A DNA stretch of 12,033 nt from TMP-24 sp031376305 (GTDB lineage Bacteria > Pseudomonadota > Alphaproteobacteria > Rhodobacterales > Rhodobacteraceae). Where the stretch lies: the NCBI GenBank assembly GCA_031376305.1, contig JANMDM010000257.1, positions 1 to 12,033 of the forward strand, read 5' to 3'. This document shows positions 1 through 5,426 of this stretch, in pieces. A program made the translations under genes and the position numbers. The notes under the pieces were generated by a model. The model was not told the origin of the DNA. It searched no databases and saw nothing but the letters and a program-made list of their open reading frames with translations. Position 1 is the stretch's first letter; each line of letters begins with the position of its first letter.

Positions 1-256
1 GCTGGACCGCGCCGGGGTGGAAAATTACCAGATCACGCTTGGTGGCGATCACACCGAACATGCCGCCATTGGCGAAAAGGTCGGCCCCGGTTTTGCCTAT
101 GACGCCGTGGTGCCCGCCATTGAACGGCTGGTGCGGGCCTACCTGGGTCTGCGCCTGAGCCGTGCTGAGTCTTTCATCGACGCCTTCCGGCGGGTGGGGG
201 CCGACCCCTTCAAGGCAGCACTTTACCCCGAAGAAGGGGCGCGCGATGCCGCTTGA
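1..256 (+). CDS. Nitrite/sulfite reductase (assimilatory sulfite reductase hemoprotein), C-terminal fragment
   Basis: The open frame enters from the left edge (first full codon at base 2) and ends at TGA 254-256, so only about 84 C-terminal residues are visible. The stretch YQITLGGDHTEHAAIGEKVG followed by GFAYDAVVPAIERLVRAYL matches the C-terminus of siroheme/[4Fe-4S] nitrite/sulfite reductases of alphaproteobacteria. These reduce sulfite to sulfide with six electrons in the cytoplasm. The cluster and siroheme cysteines are not visible in this fragment. The stop overlaps the ATG of cysH (246-248), which suggests translational coupling and supports a sulfite rather than nitrite role. An internal GTG at 17 is not a real start. 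The name is firm at family level; sulfite versus nitrite preference is inferred from the neighbours. Confidence 0.85.
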   Translation, partial: LDRAGVENYQITLGGDHTEHAAIGEKVGPGFAYDAVVPAIERLVRAYLGLRLSRAESFIDAFRRVGADPFKAALYPEEGARDAA

Positions 257-1022
257 CGCGACGGCGCTGAATTCAAAGGTTGCGGCCCTTAACGACCGCT
301 ATCGCCACCATTCGGCGACGGCGGTGCTTGAGCGGGCCTTGCACGACCCCGAGGTTGGCCAACTGGCGCTGGTGTCGTCATTCGGGGCGGAGTCGGTGGT
401 GTTGTTGCATTTGGTGTCGGTCATTGCCCCCGGTACGCCGGTGCTGTTCATCGACACGCAAATGCTGTTCCCCGAAACCCTCGTCTATCAGCGTGAGCTG
501 GCGGAAAAGCTCAACCTGACCGACATGCGCCTGATCCGCGCCGACCGCCGCGACACCGACTTCGAAGACCCGGACGGCACCTTGCACCAGTTCAGCACCG
601 ACGCTTGCTGCGCCCTGCGCAAAACCGTGCCGCTGGAGCGGGCGCTGAAGGGCTTTGAGGGCTGGATCACCGGCCGCAAACGCTTTCAGGCCACCAGCCG
701 CACGGCGCTTGAGTTCTTCGAGAATGAGGGCGACAAACGCCTCAAGGTCAACCCGCTGGCCCATTGGGGCCGCGACGATCTTGAGGAATACATCGTCAAC
801 AACCGCCTGCCCCGGCATCCCTTGGTGGCCAAGGGCTACCCGTCAATCGGTTGCGCGCCCTGCACCTCGCCGGTGGCGGCGGGCGAAGACCCGCGGGCTG
901 GCCGTTGGCGCGGCTCCGCCAAGGAAGAATGCGGCATCCATTTCATCAACGGCCGTGTCGTGCGCGGCCCGCTGCCGGCCGCCGAAGCGCAAGCAGCAGC
1001 TCATCAGGAGAATGTGGCATGA
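246..1022 (+). CDS. cysH: Phosphoadenylyl/adenylyl-sulfate reductase, [4Fe-4S] APS-reductase type
   Basis: A 258-residue cytoplasmic enzyme that reduces APS (or PAPS) to sulfite with thioredoxin, feeding the sulfite reductase encoded just upstream. Visible motifs are the nucleotide-binding SSFGAES (44-50), the paired cysteines C121-C122, CAPC (C203 and C206), and the catalytic ECGIH with C229. The CC...CxxC pattern marks the iron-sulfur class, which typically uses APS, rather than the cluster-free PAPS enzyme of E. coli. The start at 246 was chosen because GAAGAAGG (230-237) sits 8 nt upstream and the family N-terminus fits. The frame stays open to 162, but that extension lies inside the reductase gene. 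The stop TGA (1020-1022) overlaps the next ATG in an ATGA junction, so the three genes form a tight operon. Confidence 0.95.
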   Translation: MPLDATALNSKVAALNDRYRHHSATAVLERALHDPEVGQLALVSSFGAESVVLLHLVSVIAPGTPVLFIDTQMLFPETLVYQRELAEKLNLTDMRLIRADRRDTDFEDPDGTLHQFSTDACCALRKTVPLERALKGFEGWITGRKRFQATSRTALEFFENEGDKRLKVNPLAHWGRDDLEEYIVNNRLPRHPLVAKGYPSIGCAPCTSPVAAGEDPRAGRWRGSAKEECGIHFINGRVVRGPLPAAEAQAAAHQENVA

Positions 1023-1390
1023 GCGTTATCGTGCGCGACGACGGCTTTCATGCCGATGATTTTACCGGGGACAAAGTGATCGACATCCCGTCGGATACCC
1101 CGCCCGCGACCTTGCCCGACACCCGTGGCATCGACCTGGTCTGCGTGGCCTTTCCGGCGTTTTCTGACGGGCGCGGCTTCACACTCGCCCGCCATCTGCG
1201 CACCCTTGGCTACACCGGCCGGTTGCGCGCCAAGGGGCATGTGATTGCCGATCAATATGCCATGGCCCGGCGGTCGGGCTTTGACGAGGTGGAAATCAGC
1301 GACGATCTGGCGCAGCGCCAGCCGGTTGATCAGTGGATCAACCGCGCCGATTGGCGCGCGCATGACTACCAAAACCGTCTGCGCACCTAG
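1019..1390 (+). CDS. DUF934 family protein of the sulfite-reduction operon
   Basis: A 123-residue protein beginning MSVIVRDDGF. It carries the DUF934-like core FPAFSDGRGFTLARHLRTLG followed by a conserved GHVIADQYAMARRSGFDEVE segment. There is no signal peptide, membrane segment or cysteine cluster, so it is probably cytoplasmic. Members of this family lie next to nitrite/sulfite reductase and cysH in many alpha- and betaproteobacteria and are annotated only as possible sulfite-reduction accessory proteins; the biochemical role is not established. The start at 1019 has AGGAG (1006-1010) 8 nt upstream and overlaps the cysH stop by 4 nt. The longer open frame from 851 is inside cysH and was rejected. 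It is the last gene of the operon as seen here. Confidence 0.88.
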   Translation: MSVIVRDDGFHADDFTGDKVIDIPSDTPPATLPDTRGIDLVCVAFPAFSDGRGFTLARHLRTLGYTGRLRAKGHVIADQYAMARRSGFDEVEISDDLAQRQPVDQWINRADWRAHDYQNRLRT

Positions 1391-1394
1391 GCAC

Positions 1395-1423
1395 TTTCCA
1401 GACAGACCATATCGCTGTAAAAG
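1395..1423 (+). promoter_or_regulatory. Weak candidate sigma70 promoter for fpr
   Basis: TTTCCA (1395-1400) and TAAAAG (1418-1423) are separated by 17 nt, each matching about four of six consensus positions. They lie in the 87-nt gap between the DUF934 gene and fpr. This would give an mRNA start near 1430 and a leader of roughly 48 nt. The match is modest and fpr could instead be read through from the sulfur operon. Confidence 0.25.
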
Positions 1424-1477
1424 CAGCGCCATCGGCCCTGATTTCATGTCTATGCAAACAAATACCCGAGGCCCCCC

Positions 1478-2281
1478 TTGAACCAAACCGCCGCCATCCG
1501 CACCCTGCCTGATGCGCAAACCGTGACTGCGGTGCGCCACTGGACCGATCGGTTGTTTTCCTTCCGCGTCAGCCGCCCGGCCAGCTTGCGCTTTCGTTCG
1601 GGCGAGTTTGTGATGATCGGGCTGTTGGGCGATACCGGCAAACCGCTGCTGCGTGCCTACTCCATCGCCTCCCCCGCTTGGGACGAAGAGCTTGAGTTCT
1701 ATTCGATCAAAGTTCCCGATGGCCCGCTGACCTCGCGCCTTCAACACATTAAACCGGGCGACGAGATCATCCTGCGCCCCAAACCCGTGGGCACGCTGGT
1801 GCATGATGCGCTACTGCCCGGCAAACGCCTGTGGTTTCTGGCCACCGGCACCGGCATTGCGCCCTTCGCCAGTCTCATGCGCGAACCCGAGACTTATGAG
1901 AAATATGACGAAATCTATATGCTTCACACCTGCCGGACCGTGGCCGAACTGGAATATGGTCGCGAATTGGTGGAAAGCTTGCAGGATGACCCGCTGATCG
2001 GCGAACTGGTGGCCGACAAGCTGCATTATTTCCCAACGACGACGCGCGAGGAAAGCCCGCTTATGGGGCGCATCACCGACAACCTCGAAAGCGGCAAGGT
2101 GTTTGACCACTACGACATTGCGCCGATCAACCCGGCCACCGACCGGGCAATGGTCTGCGGATCATTGGCGTTCAATGTGGATGTGAAAGAGGTTCTGGAA
2201 GGCTTTGGCTTGCGCGAAGGCGCAAACAGTGACCCCAAGGAATATGTGGTCGAAAAGGCCTTCGTCGGCGACGGCATCTGA
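1478..2281 (+). CDS. fpr: Ferredoxin/flavodoxin-NADP(+) reductase, bacterial subclass I (FPR)
   Basis: A 267-residue FAD enzyme that moves electrons between NADPH and ferredoxin or flavodoxin in the cytoplasm. It closely resembles Rhodobacter capsulatus FPR as I remember it. The FAD motif RAYSIASP (59-66) is followed by the NADP-binding GTGIAPF (124-130), the CGSL element (228-231) and the C-terminal extension ending VEKAFVGDGI, typical of bacterial FPRs. The frame has no upstream ATG: an in-frame TGA lies at 1439-1441, and the first usable start is TTG at 1478 with CGAGG (1467-1471) 6 nt upstream. That start gives a family-like N-terminus. The gene follows the sulfur operon on the same strand after 87 nt, so it may supply electrons to the sulfite reductase (inference). 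A strong terminator follows its stop. Confidence 0.95.
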   Translation: MNQTAAIRTLPDAQTVTAVRHWTDRLFSFRVSRPASLRFRSGEFVMIGLLGDTGKPLLRAYSIASPAWDEELEFYSIKVPDGPLTSRLQHIKPGDEIILRPKPVGTLVHDALLPGKRLWFLATGTGIAPFASLMREPETYEKYDEIYMLHTCRTVAELEYGRELVESLQDDPLIGELVADKLHYFPTTTREESPLMGRITDNLESGKVFDHYDIAPINPATDRAMVCGSLAFNVDVKEVLEGFGLREGANSDPKEYVVEKAFVGDGI

Positions 2282-2307
2282 TAGCGCTATGCAGCAACAA
2301 AAATGAA

Positions 2308-2338
2308 AACGCCGCGCCGGGGTTCCCGGCGCGGCGTT
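2308..2338. terminator. Bidirectional intrinsic terminator between fpr and the Ala-rich protein gene
   Basis: A perfect 13-bp GC-rich stem (2308-2320 with 2326-2338) has a 5-nt loop. On the minus strand it is followed by a T-rich tract (complement of the A-rich 2301-2309), an excellent terminator for the gene ending at 2364. On the plus strand it is followed by TTCTTACTTC, a weaker tract that can still serve fpr. It lies between two convergent genes, as expected for a shared terminator. Confidence 0.88.
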
Positions 2339-2363
2339 CTTACTTCACCCAACGGGCATAAGA

Positions 2364-2798
2364 TTACATGCCCAGAGCGGTCTTGACCTGATCAATCGCG
2401 CCTTGCACCAGCGACGGATTGGTCTTTGCGGCCTCTACGGCGGCTTTCAAAGTGGTCTTGGTCGCGGCATCCAGCGTCGAGGCGTCGATGGCAGCGCCCA
2501 GCTTGGTCGCATCGAACTTAGCCGCATCGAAAAGATCGGCGGCAGCGTCAACCGCTGTCGTCGCGGCGTCCGTTGTGGCGGCAGCGGCGGCTTCTTCAGC
2601 AGCTTTTGCAGCAGCGGCGGCTTCTTCAGCGACCTTAGCAGCTTCGTCTTCTGCCGCTTTGGTGGCGGCTGCAGCTTCGTCGGCAGCTTTCTGAGCCATT
2701 GCGGCTTCGTCGGCAGCTTGTTGCTGACCGCTGTAGTACCAGTAGCCACCGGCTGCCAGAACTGCGATCAAGAGTGCGATAATTACGTTTCTGTTCAT
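2364..2798 (-). CDS. Membrane-anchored alanine-rich coiled-coil protein, function unknown
   Basis: A 144-residue protein. Residues 4-20 form one hydrophobic segment (VIIALLIAVLAAGGYWY), probably an uncleaved N-terminal anchor with the rest in the periplasm. Residues about 25-80 are an Ala/Lys/Glu-rich repeat (units such as KAADEAAAA and KAAEEAAAA) that should form a charged helix or coiled coil. A less repetitive C-terminus of about 55 residues (FDAAKFDATKLGAAIDASTL onward) looks like a small helical domain and is probably the conserved part. The start at 2798 has GGGAAGGA on the minus strand about 7 nt upstream. The DNA repeats every 30 bp, with the same 20 bases at 2581-2600 and 2611-2630. 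I do not recognise a named family, though similar small Ala-rich proteins occur in Rhodobacteraceae. It is divergent from infC and ends at a strong terminator. Confidence 0.8.
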   Translation of the reverse strand: MNRNVIIALLIAVLAAGGYWYYSGQQQAADEAAMAQKAADEAAAATKAAEDEAAKVAEEAAAAAKAAEEAAAAATTDAATTAVDAAADLFDAAKFDATKLGAAIDASTLDAATKTTLKAAVEAAKTNPSLVQGAIDQVKTALGM

Positions 2799-2928
2799 TT
2801 CTCTATCCTTCCCGATTGAGCGCGCCCGCCTTTATGTCAGGCTCTGGCGCTCTGCGCCGGTTGATATGCCAGAAAAAATGCCGTTTGGAAAGCAAATAGG
2901 AACCTGACGACTTCATGCCGAATGCGGG

Positions 2929-2957
2929 TTGAAACACCGCCGCCGCGCGTCTATTTT
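2929..2957 (+). promoter_or_regulatory. Putative sigma70 promoter of infC
   Basis: TTGAAA (2929-2934) and TATTTT (2952-2957) are separated by exactly 17 nt, matching about five and four of six consensus bases. Transcription would start near 2964, leaving a leader of about 34 nt that holds the SD AAGGA (2985-2989). The position fits a start at 2998 and argues against translation from the TTG inside the -35 box. Confidence 0.55.
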
Positions 2958-2997
2958 GCCGCCCGACCAGATCGGCAACCACATAAGGAACGCCACC

Positions 2998-3537
2998 ATA
3001 GCCCGCAGACCGCATAACGCCCCGCCGCAACGCGAAACGGGCCCTCGTATCAATGACCGCATCCGTTCGCCAGAGATTCGCCTGATCGGCGCCGAAGGCG
3101 AAAACGTCGGCGTCGTGACCCCCGCCCGCGCCATGCAGATGGCCGAGGAAGCCGGTCTTGATCTGGTCGAGATCTCGCCCAATGCTGAACCGCCGGTCTG
3201 CAAGATCATGGATTTCGGCAAGTTCAAGTATGAGACGCAAAAGCGCGAAGCCGAAGCGCGCAAGAAACAGCACATCATCGAAATCAAGGAAATCAAGTTC
3301 CGGCCGGGAACTGATACCCATGACTACGAGGTCAAGATGCGCTCGGTGGTAAAGTTTCTCGACGAAGGCGACAAGGTCAAGGTGACTCTGCGCTTTCGTG
3401 GCCGCGAAATGGCGCACCAGGAGCTGGGCCTAGAACTGTTGAACCGGGTGGCCGCCGACGTCACCGAGATCGGCAAGGTCGAAAGCATGCCACGTCTGGA
3501 AGGTCGCCAGATGGTGATGATGATCTCGCCCAAATAA
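2998..3537 (+). CDS. infC: Translation initiation factor IF-3, probable AUA start
   Basis: IF-3 binds the 30S subunit, prevents premature 50S joining and checks start-codon pairing. Family landmarks include GPRINDRIR near the N-terminus, IRLIGAEGENVGVV, DLVEISPNAEPPVCKIMDFG, the basic linker QKREAEARKKQ and the C-domain segments FRPGTDTHDYEVKMR and RFRGREMAHQELG. No ATG occurs in frame before 3133, which is too far inside. ATA at 2998 has a well-placed SD (AAGGA 2985-2989, 8 nt upstream) and gives 179 residues, close to the 180 of E. coli IF-3. E. coli infC starts with AUU, and this poor start lets IF-3 repress its own synthesis; AUA here suggests the same control (inference). A TTG at 2929 would add about 23 unusual residues, lies in the probable -35 box and was rejected. 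Confidence 0.93.
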   Translation: MARRPHNAPPQRETGPRINDRIRSPEIRLIGAEGENVGVVTPARAMQMAEEAGLDLVEISPNAEPPVCKIMDFGKFKYETQKREAEARKKQHIIEIKEIKFRPGTDTHDYEVKMRSVVKFLDEGDKVKVTLRFRGREMAHQELGLELLNRVAADVTEIGKVESMPRLEGRQMVMMISPK

Positions 3538-3560
3538 GGCTGCGGGACAAAACTATCTTT

Positions 3561-3588
3561 GGCCCTTCCGGTTTCGGGAGGTCCTTTT
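3561..3588 (+). terminator. Intrinsic terminator after infC
   Basis: Arms 3561-3570 and 3575-3584 pair over 10 positions with one mismatch (3563/3582) and one G-T pair, closing a GTTT loop. TTTT follows at 3585-3588. It begins 24 nt after the infC stop. The downstream arm contains GGGAGG, which could be mistaken for an SD for an ATG at 3592. Confidence 0.65.
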
Positions 3589-3621
3589 CATATGCCGCGC
3601 CATCCCGGAGCCAGATCGCCG

Positions 3622-4407
3622 ATGTTGTCCTACCAGCACGCCTACCACGCCGGAAATCTGGCCGATGTTCATAAGCACGCGCTGCTGGCGACGATGCTGG
3701 CGTATCTGACGCTGAAAGACAAACCGCTGACCTATATCGAGACTCATGCCGGACGTGGGCTTTACGCGTTGGATGCAGTGGAATCCCTTAAGACGCGCGA
3801 GGCGGCGCAGGGAATTGAACTGGCGGAACGTCTGGGTTGGTTCAAGCCAGACCACCCCTATGCCACGACACTGGCCGAAGTGCGCCGCCGCTACGGCCCT
3901 AGCGCCTATCCCGGCTCGCCGTTGGTGGCCGCACTTGCGTTGCGCCCCGGCGACCGGTCGCAACTGGCCGAACTGCACCCCCAGGAATTCGCCGCTCTGA
4001 CCGAGGCGATGCTGCCCTTTGATGCGCATTGCCGCCAGATCGACGGATGCGCCCTGGCCATGGCCCTGACTCCGCCCGAGCCACGTCGTGGACTGATGCT
4101 GATCGACCCCAGCTTTGAGGTCAAAGCCGACTATGTCGACCTGCCGAAGCTGATCGCGCAGATTCACCGCAAATGGAACGTCGGAATTATTGCGCTGTGG
4201 TATCCCATCCTCGCCGACCGTCGCCACCGCCCGATGCTGGATGAGTTGGAAGCCTTGGGCCTGCCCAAAGTGCTCCGCCACGAGATCCGCTTCCCGCCCG
4301 CCCGCGACGGCCACGGCATGATCGGGTCCGGCATGTTCATCCTCAACGCGCCCTACGGGCTGGACGATGAGGCGGCACGTCTGGGAAAGCTCTACGGACG
4401 TCTTTAG
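3622..4407 (+). CDS. rlmJ: 23S rRNA (adenine(2030)-N6)-methyltransferase RlmJ
   Basis: A cytoplasmic SAM-dependent enzyme that N6-methylates A2030 of 23S rRNA. The 261-residue product starts MLSYQHAYHAGNLADVHKHA, the N-terminal signature of RlmJ, followed by YIETHAGRGLY (motif I region), SAYPGSPLVA, and IDPSFEVKADY, with the catalytic motif at D162-F165. Typical RlmJ has DPPY here. DPSF keeps the Asp and an aromatic residue, and I recall similar variants in related alphaproteobacteria. The start at 3622 matches the family and has GGAG (3607-3610) 11 nt upstream. ATG 3592 would add ten residues; its apparent SD at 3576-3581 is an arm of the infC terminator, so I consider it less likely but possible. 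E. coli RlmJ is about 280 residues. The gene is probably monocistronic. Confidence 0.9.
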   Translation: MLSYQHAYHAGNLADVHKHALLATMLAYLTLKDKPLTYIETHAGRGLYALDAVESLKTREAAQGIELAERLGWFKPDHPYATTLAEVRRRYGPSAYPGSPLVAALALRPGDRSQLAELHPQEFAALTEAMLPFDAHCRQIDGCALAMALTPPEPRRGLMLIDPSFEVKADYVDLPKLIAQIHRKWNVGIIALWYPILADRRHRPMLDELEALGLPKVLRHEIRFPPARDGHGMIGSGMFILNAPYGLDDEAARLGKLYGRL

Positions 4408-4496
4408 GCCCGTTATTTTTGGGCTTACAGTCGGCACGGACGCATGTGCCCGACAGTCTTGGGCAAAGCGACAGGCCCGATCATTCATCTTTGTGG
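4408..4496 (+). other. Intergenic stretch after rlmJ with two weak hairpins
   Basis: Immediately after the rlmJ stop, GCCC-GTTATTTTT-GGGC forms a short 4-bp stem with a T-rich loop. Further on, TCGGCAC (4431-4437) pairs with GTGCCCGA (4446-4453) around an 8-nt loop with a one-base bulge. Either could contribute to ending rlmJ transcription, but neither has a good T tract after the stem. I see no gene here. Confidence 0.3.
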
Positions 4497-4525
4497 TTGA
4501 CTGATACGAAGAATCACTTTAATTC
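4497..4525 (+). promoter_or_regulatory. Promoter of the arsR-type fusion gene; transcript probably leaderless
   Basis: TTGACT (4497-4502) is a five-of-six -35 match. The -10 is either TTTAAT (4518-4523, 15-nt spacer, five of six) or TAATTC (4520-4525, 17-nt spacer, weaker). Either choice puts the mRNA start within about 2 nt of the ATG at 4532. There is no SD upstream of that ATG, so the message is probably leaderless. Confidence 0.55.
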
Positions 4526-4540
4526 AACTAAATGGTTGAA
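4523..4540. promoter_or_regulatory. Palindromic operator overlapping the start codon (probable autoregulatory ArsR site)
   Basis: TTCAAC (4523-4528) and GTTGAA (4535-4540) are perfect inverted 6-mers separated by 6 nt. The site covers the end of the -10 region, the expected transcription start and the first three codons (ATG GTT GAA, Met-Val-Glu). ArsR-family regulators typically bind such inverted repeats over their own promoters and block RNA polymerase. That this protein binds here is inferred from position. Confidence 0.6.
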
Positions 4541-5290
4541 CAATACAGTGATGCACGGCTGACGGAAATTCTAAGGGCCACGTCCGACCCCACACGCCGG
4601 GTGATTCTCACGCATCTGGCCCAAGAGGGGGCGCTGCGGGTGACCGAGATTGCCGCCCGTTTCGACATGAGCCTCAATGCCGTATCCAAGCACATCAAGG
4701 TGCTGGAAAGTGCTGGATTGGTCAGCCGTCGCACCCTCTGGCGCGAACATCTGATCGAAGTGCAAATGGCCCCTCTGGCCGAAATCGACCGCTGGTTCGC
4801 CGGGTTGCGCTCGATCTGGGACATGCGCCTGGAAGCCCTGGAGATGATTGTAACCAAGGAGACACAGATGACCGAACTTTCGCTCACCACCGCGCGCCGC
4901 ATCAGCGCCCCCGCCGCGCGCCTCTTCAACGCCTGGCTCGACCCCGACATGCTGGCCCGCTTCATGATCCCTGGTTCCGGCATGTCGGTGCCCTCGGCCA
5001 AAACCGATCCGCGCCCCGGCGGGCGGTTCGACCTCGTGATGCGCGATGGCGACAAGGATTTGCCACATGGCGGCGTCTACAGGGAAATCACCCCGCATTC
5101 GCGGCTGGTCTTCAGTTGGGAGACGCCGTTTTCGGTCGAGGGCAGCACGATAACGCTGACCTTCACGCCCGACGGCGACGGAACGCTGGTTGAACTGACC
5201 CATGTGAAATTCGCATCCGAAGACAGCCGCAACAACCACGAGCGCGGCTGGGCCGCGATCCTGGCCATGCTCGGCAAAACGGTGGCCTGA
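4532..5290 (+). CDS. ArsR-family winged-helix regulator fused to an SRPBCC (AHSA1-type) domain
   Basis: 252 residues in two domains. Residues 5-95 are an ArsR-like winged helix (RATSDPTRRVILTHLA, then the recognition region AARFDMSLNAVSKHIKVLES at 41-60 and the wing after AGLVSRR). There is no cysteine in this domain, so it is not a classical ArsR/SmtB metal sensor. Residues 113-250 are an SRPBCC/AHSA1 fold (RRISAPAARLFNAWLDPDML, PGGRFDLVM, GVYREITPHSRLVFSW, ERGWAAILAMLG), which usually has a hydrophobic ligand cavity. In most genomes these are two adjacent genes of about 110 and 145 residues. Here they are one frame, but the junction keeps AAGGAG (4856-4861) 6 nt before an in-frame ATG (4868), so a separate SRPBCC protein could also be made. 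A TAA at 4851-4853 lies one frame over. The start at 4532 lies in the operator. The ligand is unknown. Confidence 0.88.
   Translation: MVEQYSDARLTEILRATSDPTRRVILTHLAQEGALRVTEIAARFDMSLNAVSKHIKVLESAGLVSRRTLWREHLIEVQMAPLAEIDRWFAGLRSIWDMRLEALEMIVTKETQMTELSLTTARRISAPAARLFNAWLDPDMLARFMIPGSGMSVPSAKTDPRPGGRFDLVMRDGDKDLPHGGVYREITPHSRLVFSWETPFSVEGSTITLTFTPDGDGTLVELTHVKFASEDSRNNHERGWAAILAMLGKTVA
4856..4870 (+). promoter_or_regulatory. Internal Shine-Dalgarno and ATG at the ArsR/SRPBCC domain junction
   Basis: AAGGAG (4856-4861) with a 6-nt spacer leads to an in-frame ATG (4868-4870), exactly where stand-alone SRPBCC proteins normally begin (MTELSLTTARR). The signal closely resembles that of the next gene (AAGGAGACACACAATG at 5414-5429). 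It suggests a functional or recently functional second start inside the fused gene, giving a product of about 140 residues. Confidence 0.55.
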
Positions 5291-5426
5291 CCTCACCCCG
5301 CTTGGCCGATACGAGGGAGGCGGGGCTGGACCATACGATGCGCTGGCTGCGCCGCCACGACCGCTATTGATCTCCCAGTAATGACACCAGCGGGGACAGA
5401 CCCCTGCCAACCCAAGGAGACACACA

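Noticed and set aside
162..245. Upstream extension of the cysH frame
   Set aside because: It lies within the sulfite reductase gene in another frame. ATG 246 has a good SD and gives the normal family length.
2929..2997. N-terminal extension of IF-3 from TTG 2929
   Set aside because: The TTG lies in the probable -35 box, has no SD, and the added residues do not resemble IF-3.
3559..3621. Longer RlmJ from TTG 3559 or ATG 3592
   Set aside because: The region forms the infC terminator. The conserved RlmJ start MLSYQHAYHAG is at 3622. ATG 3592 is kept only as a lesser alternative.
3553..4488. 311-residue minus-strand frame opposite rlmJ
   Set aside because: A shadow frame. It runs through the infC terminator, and its product matches no family I know, while RlmJ is clear on the plus strand.
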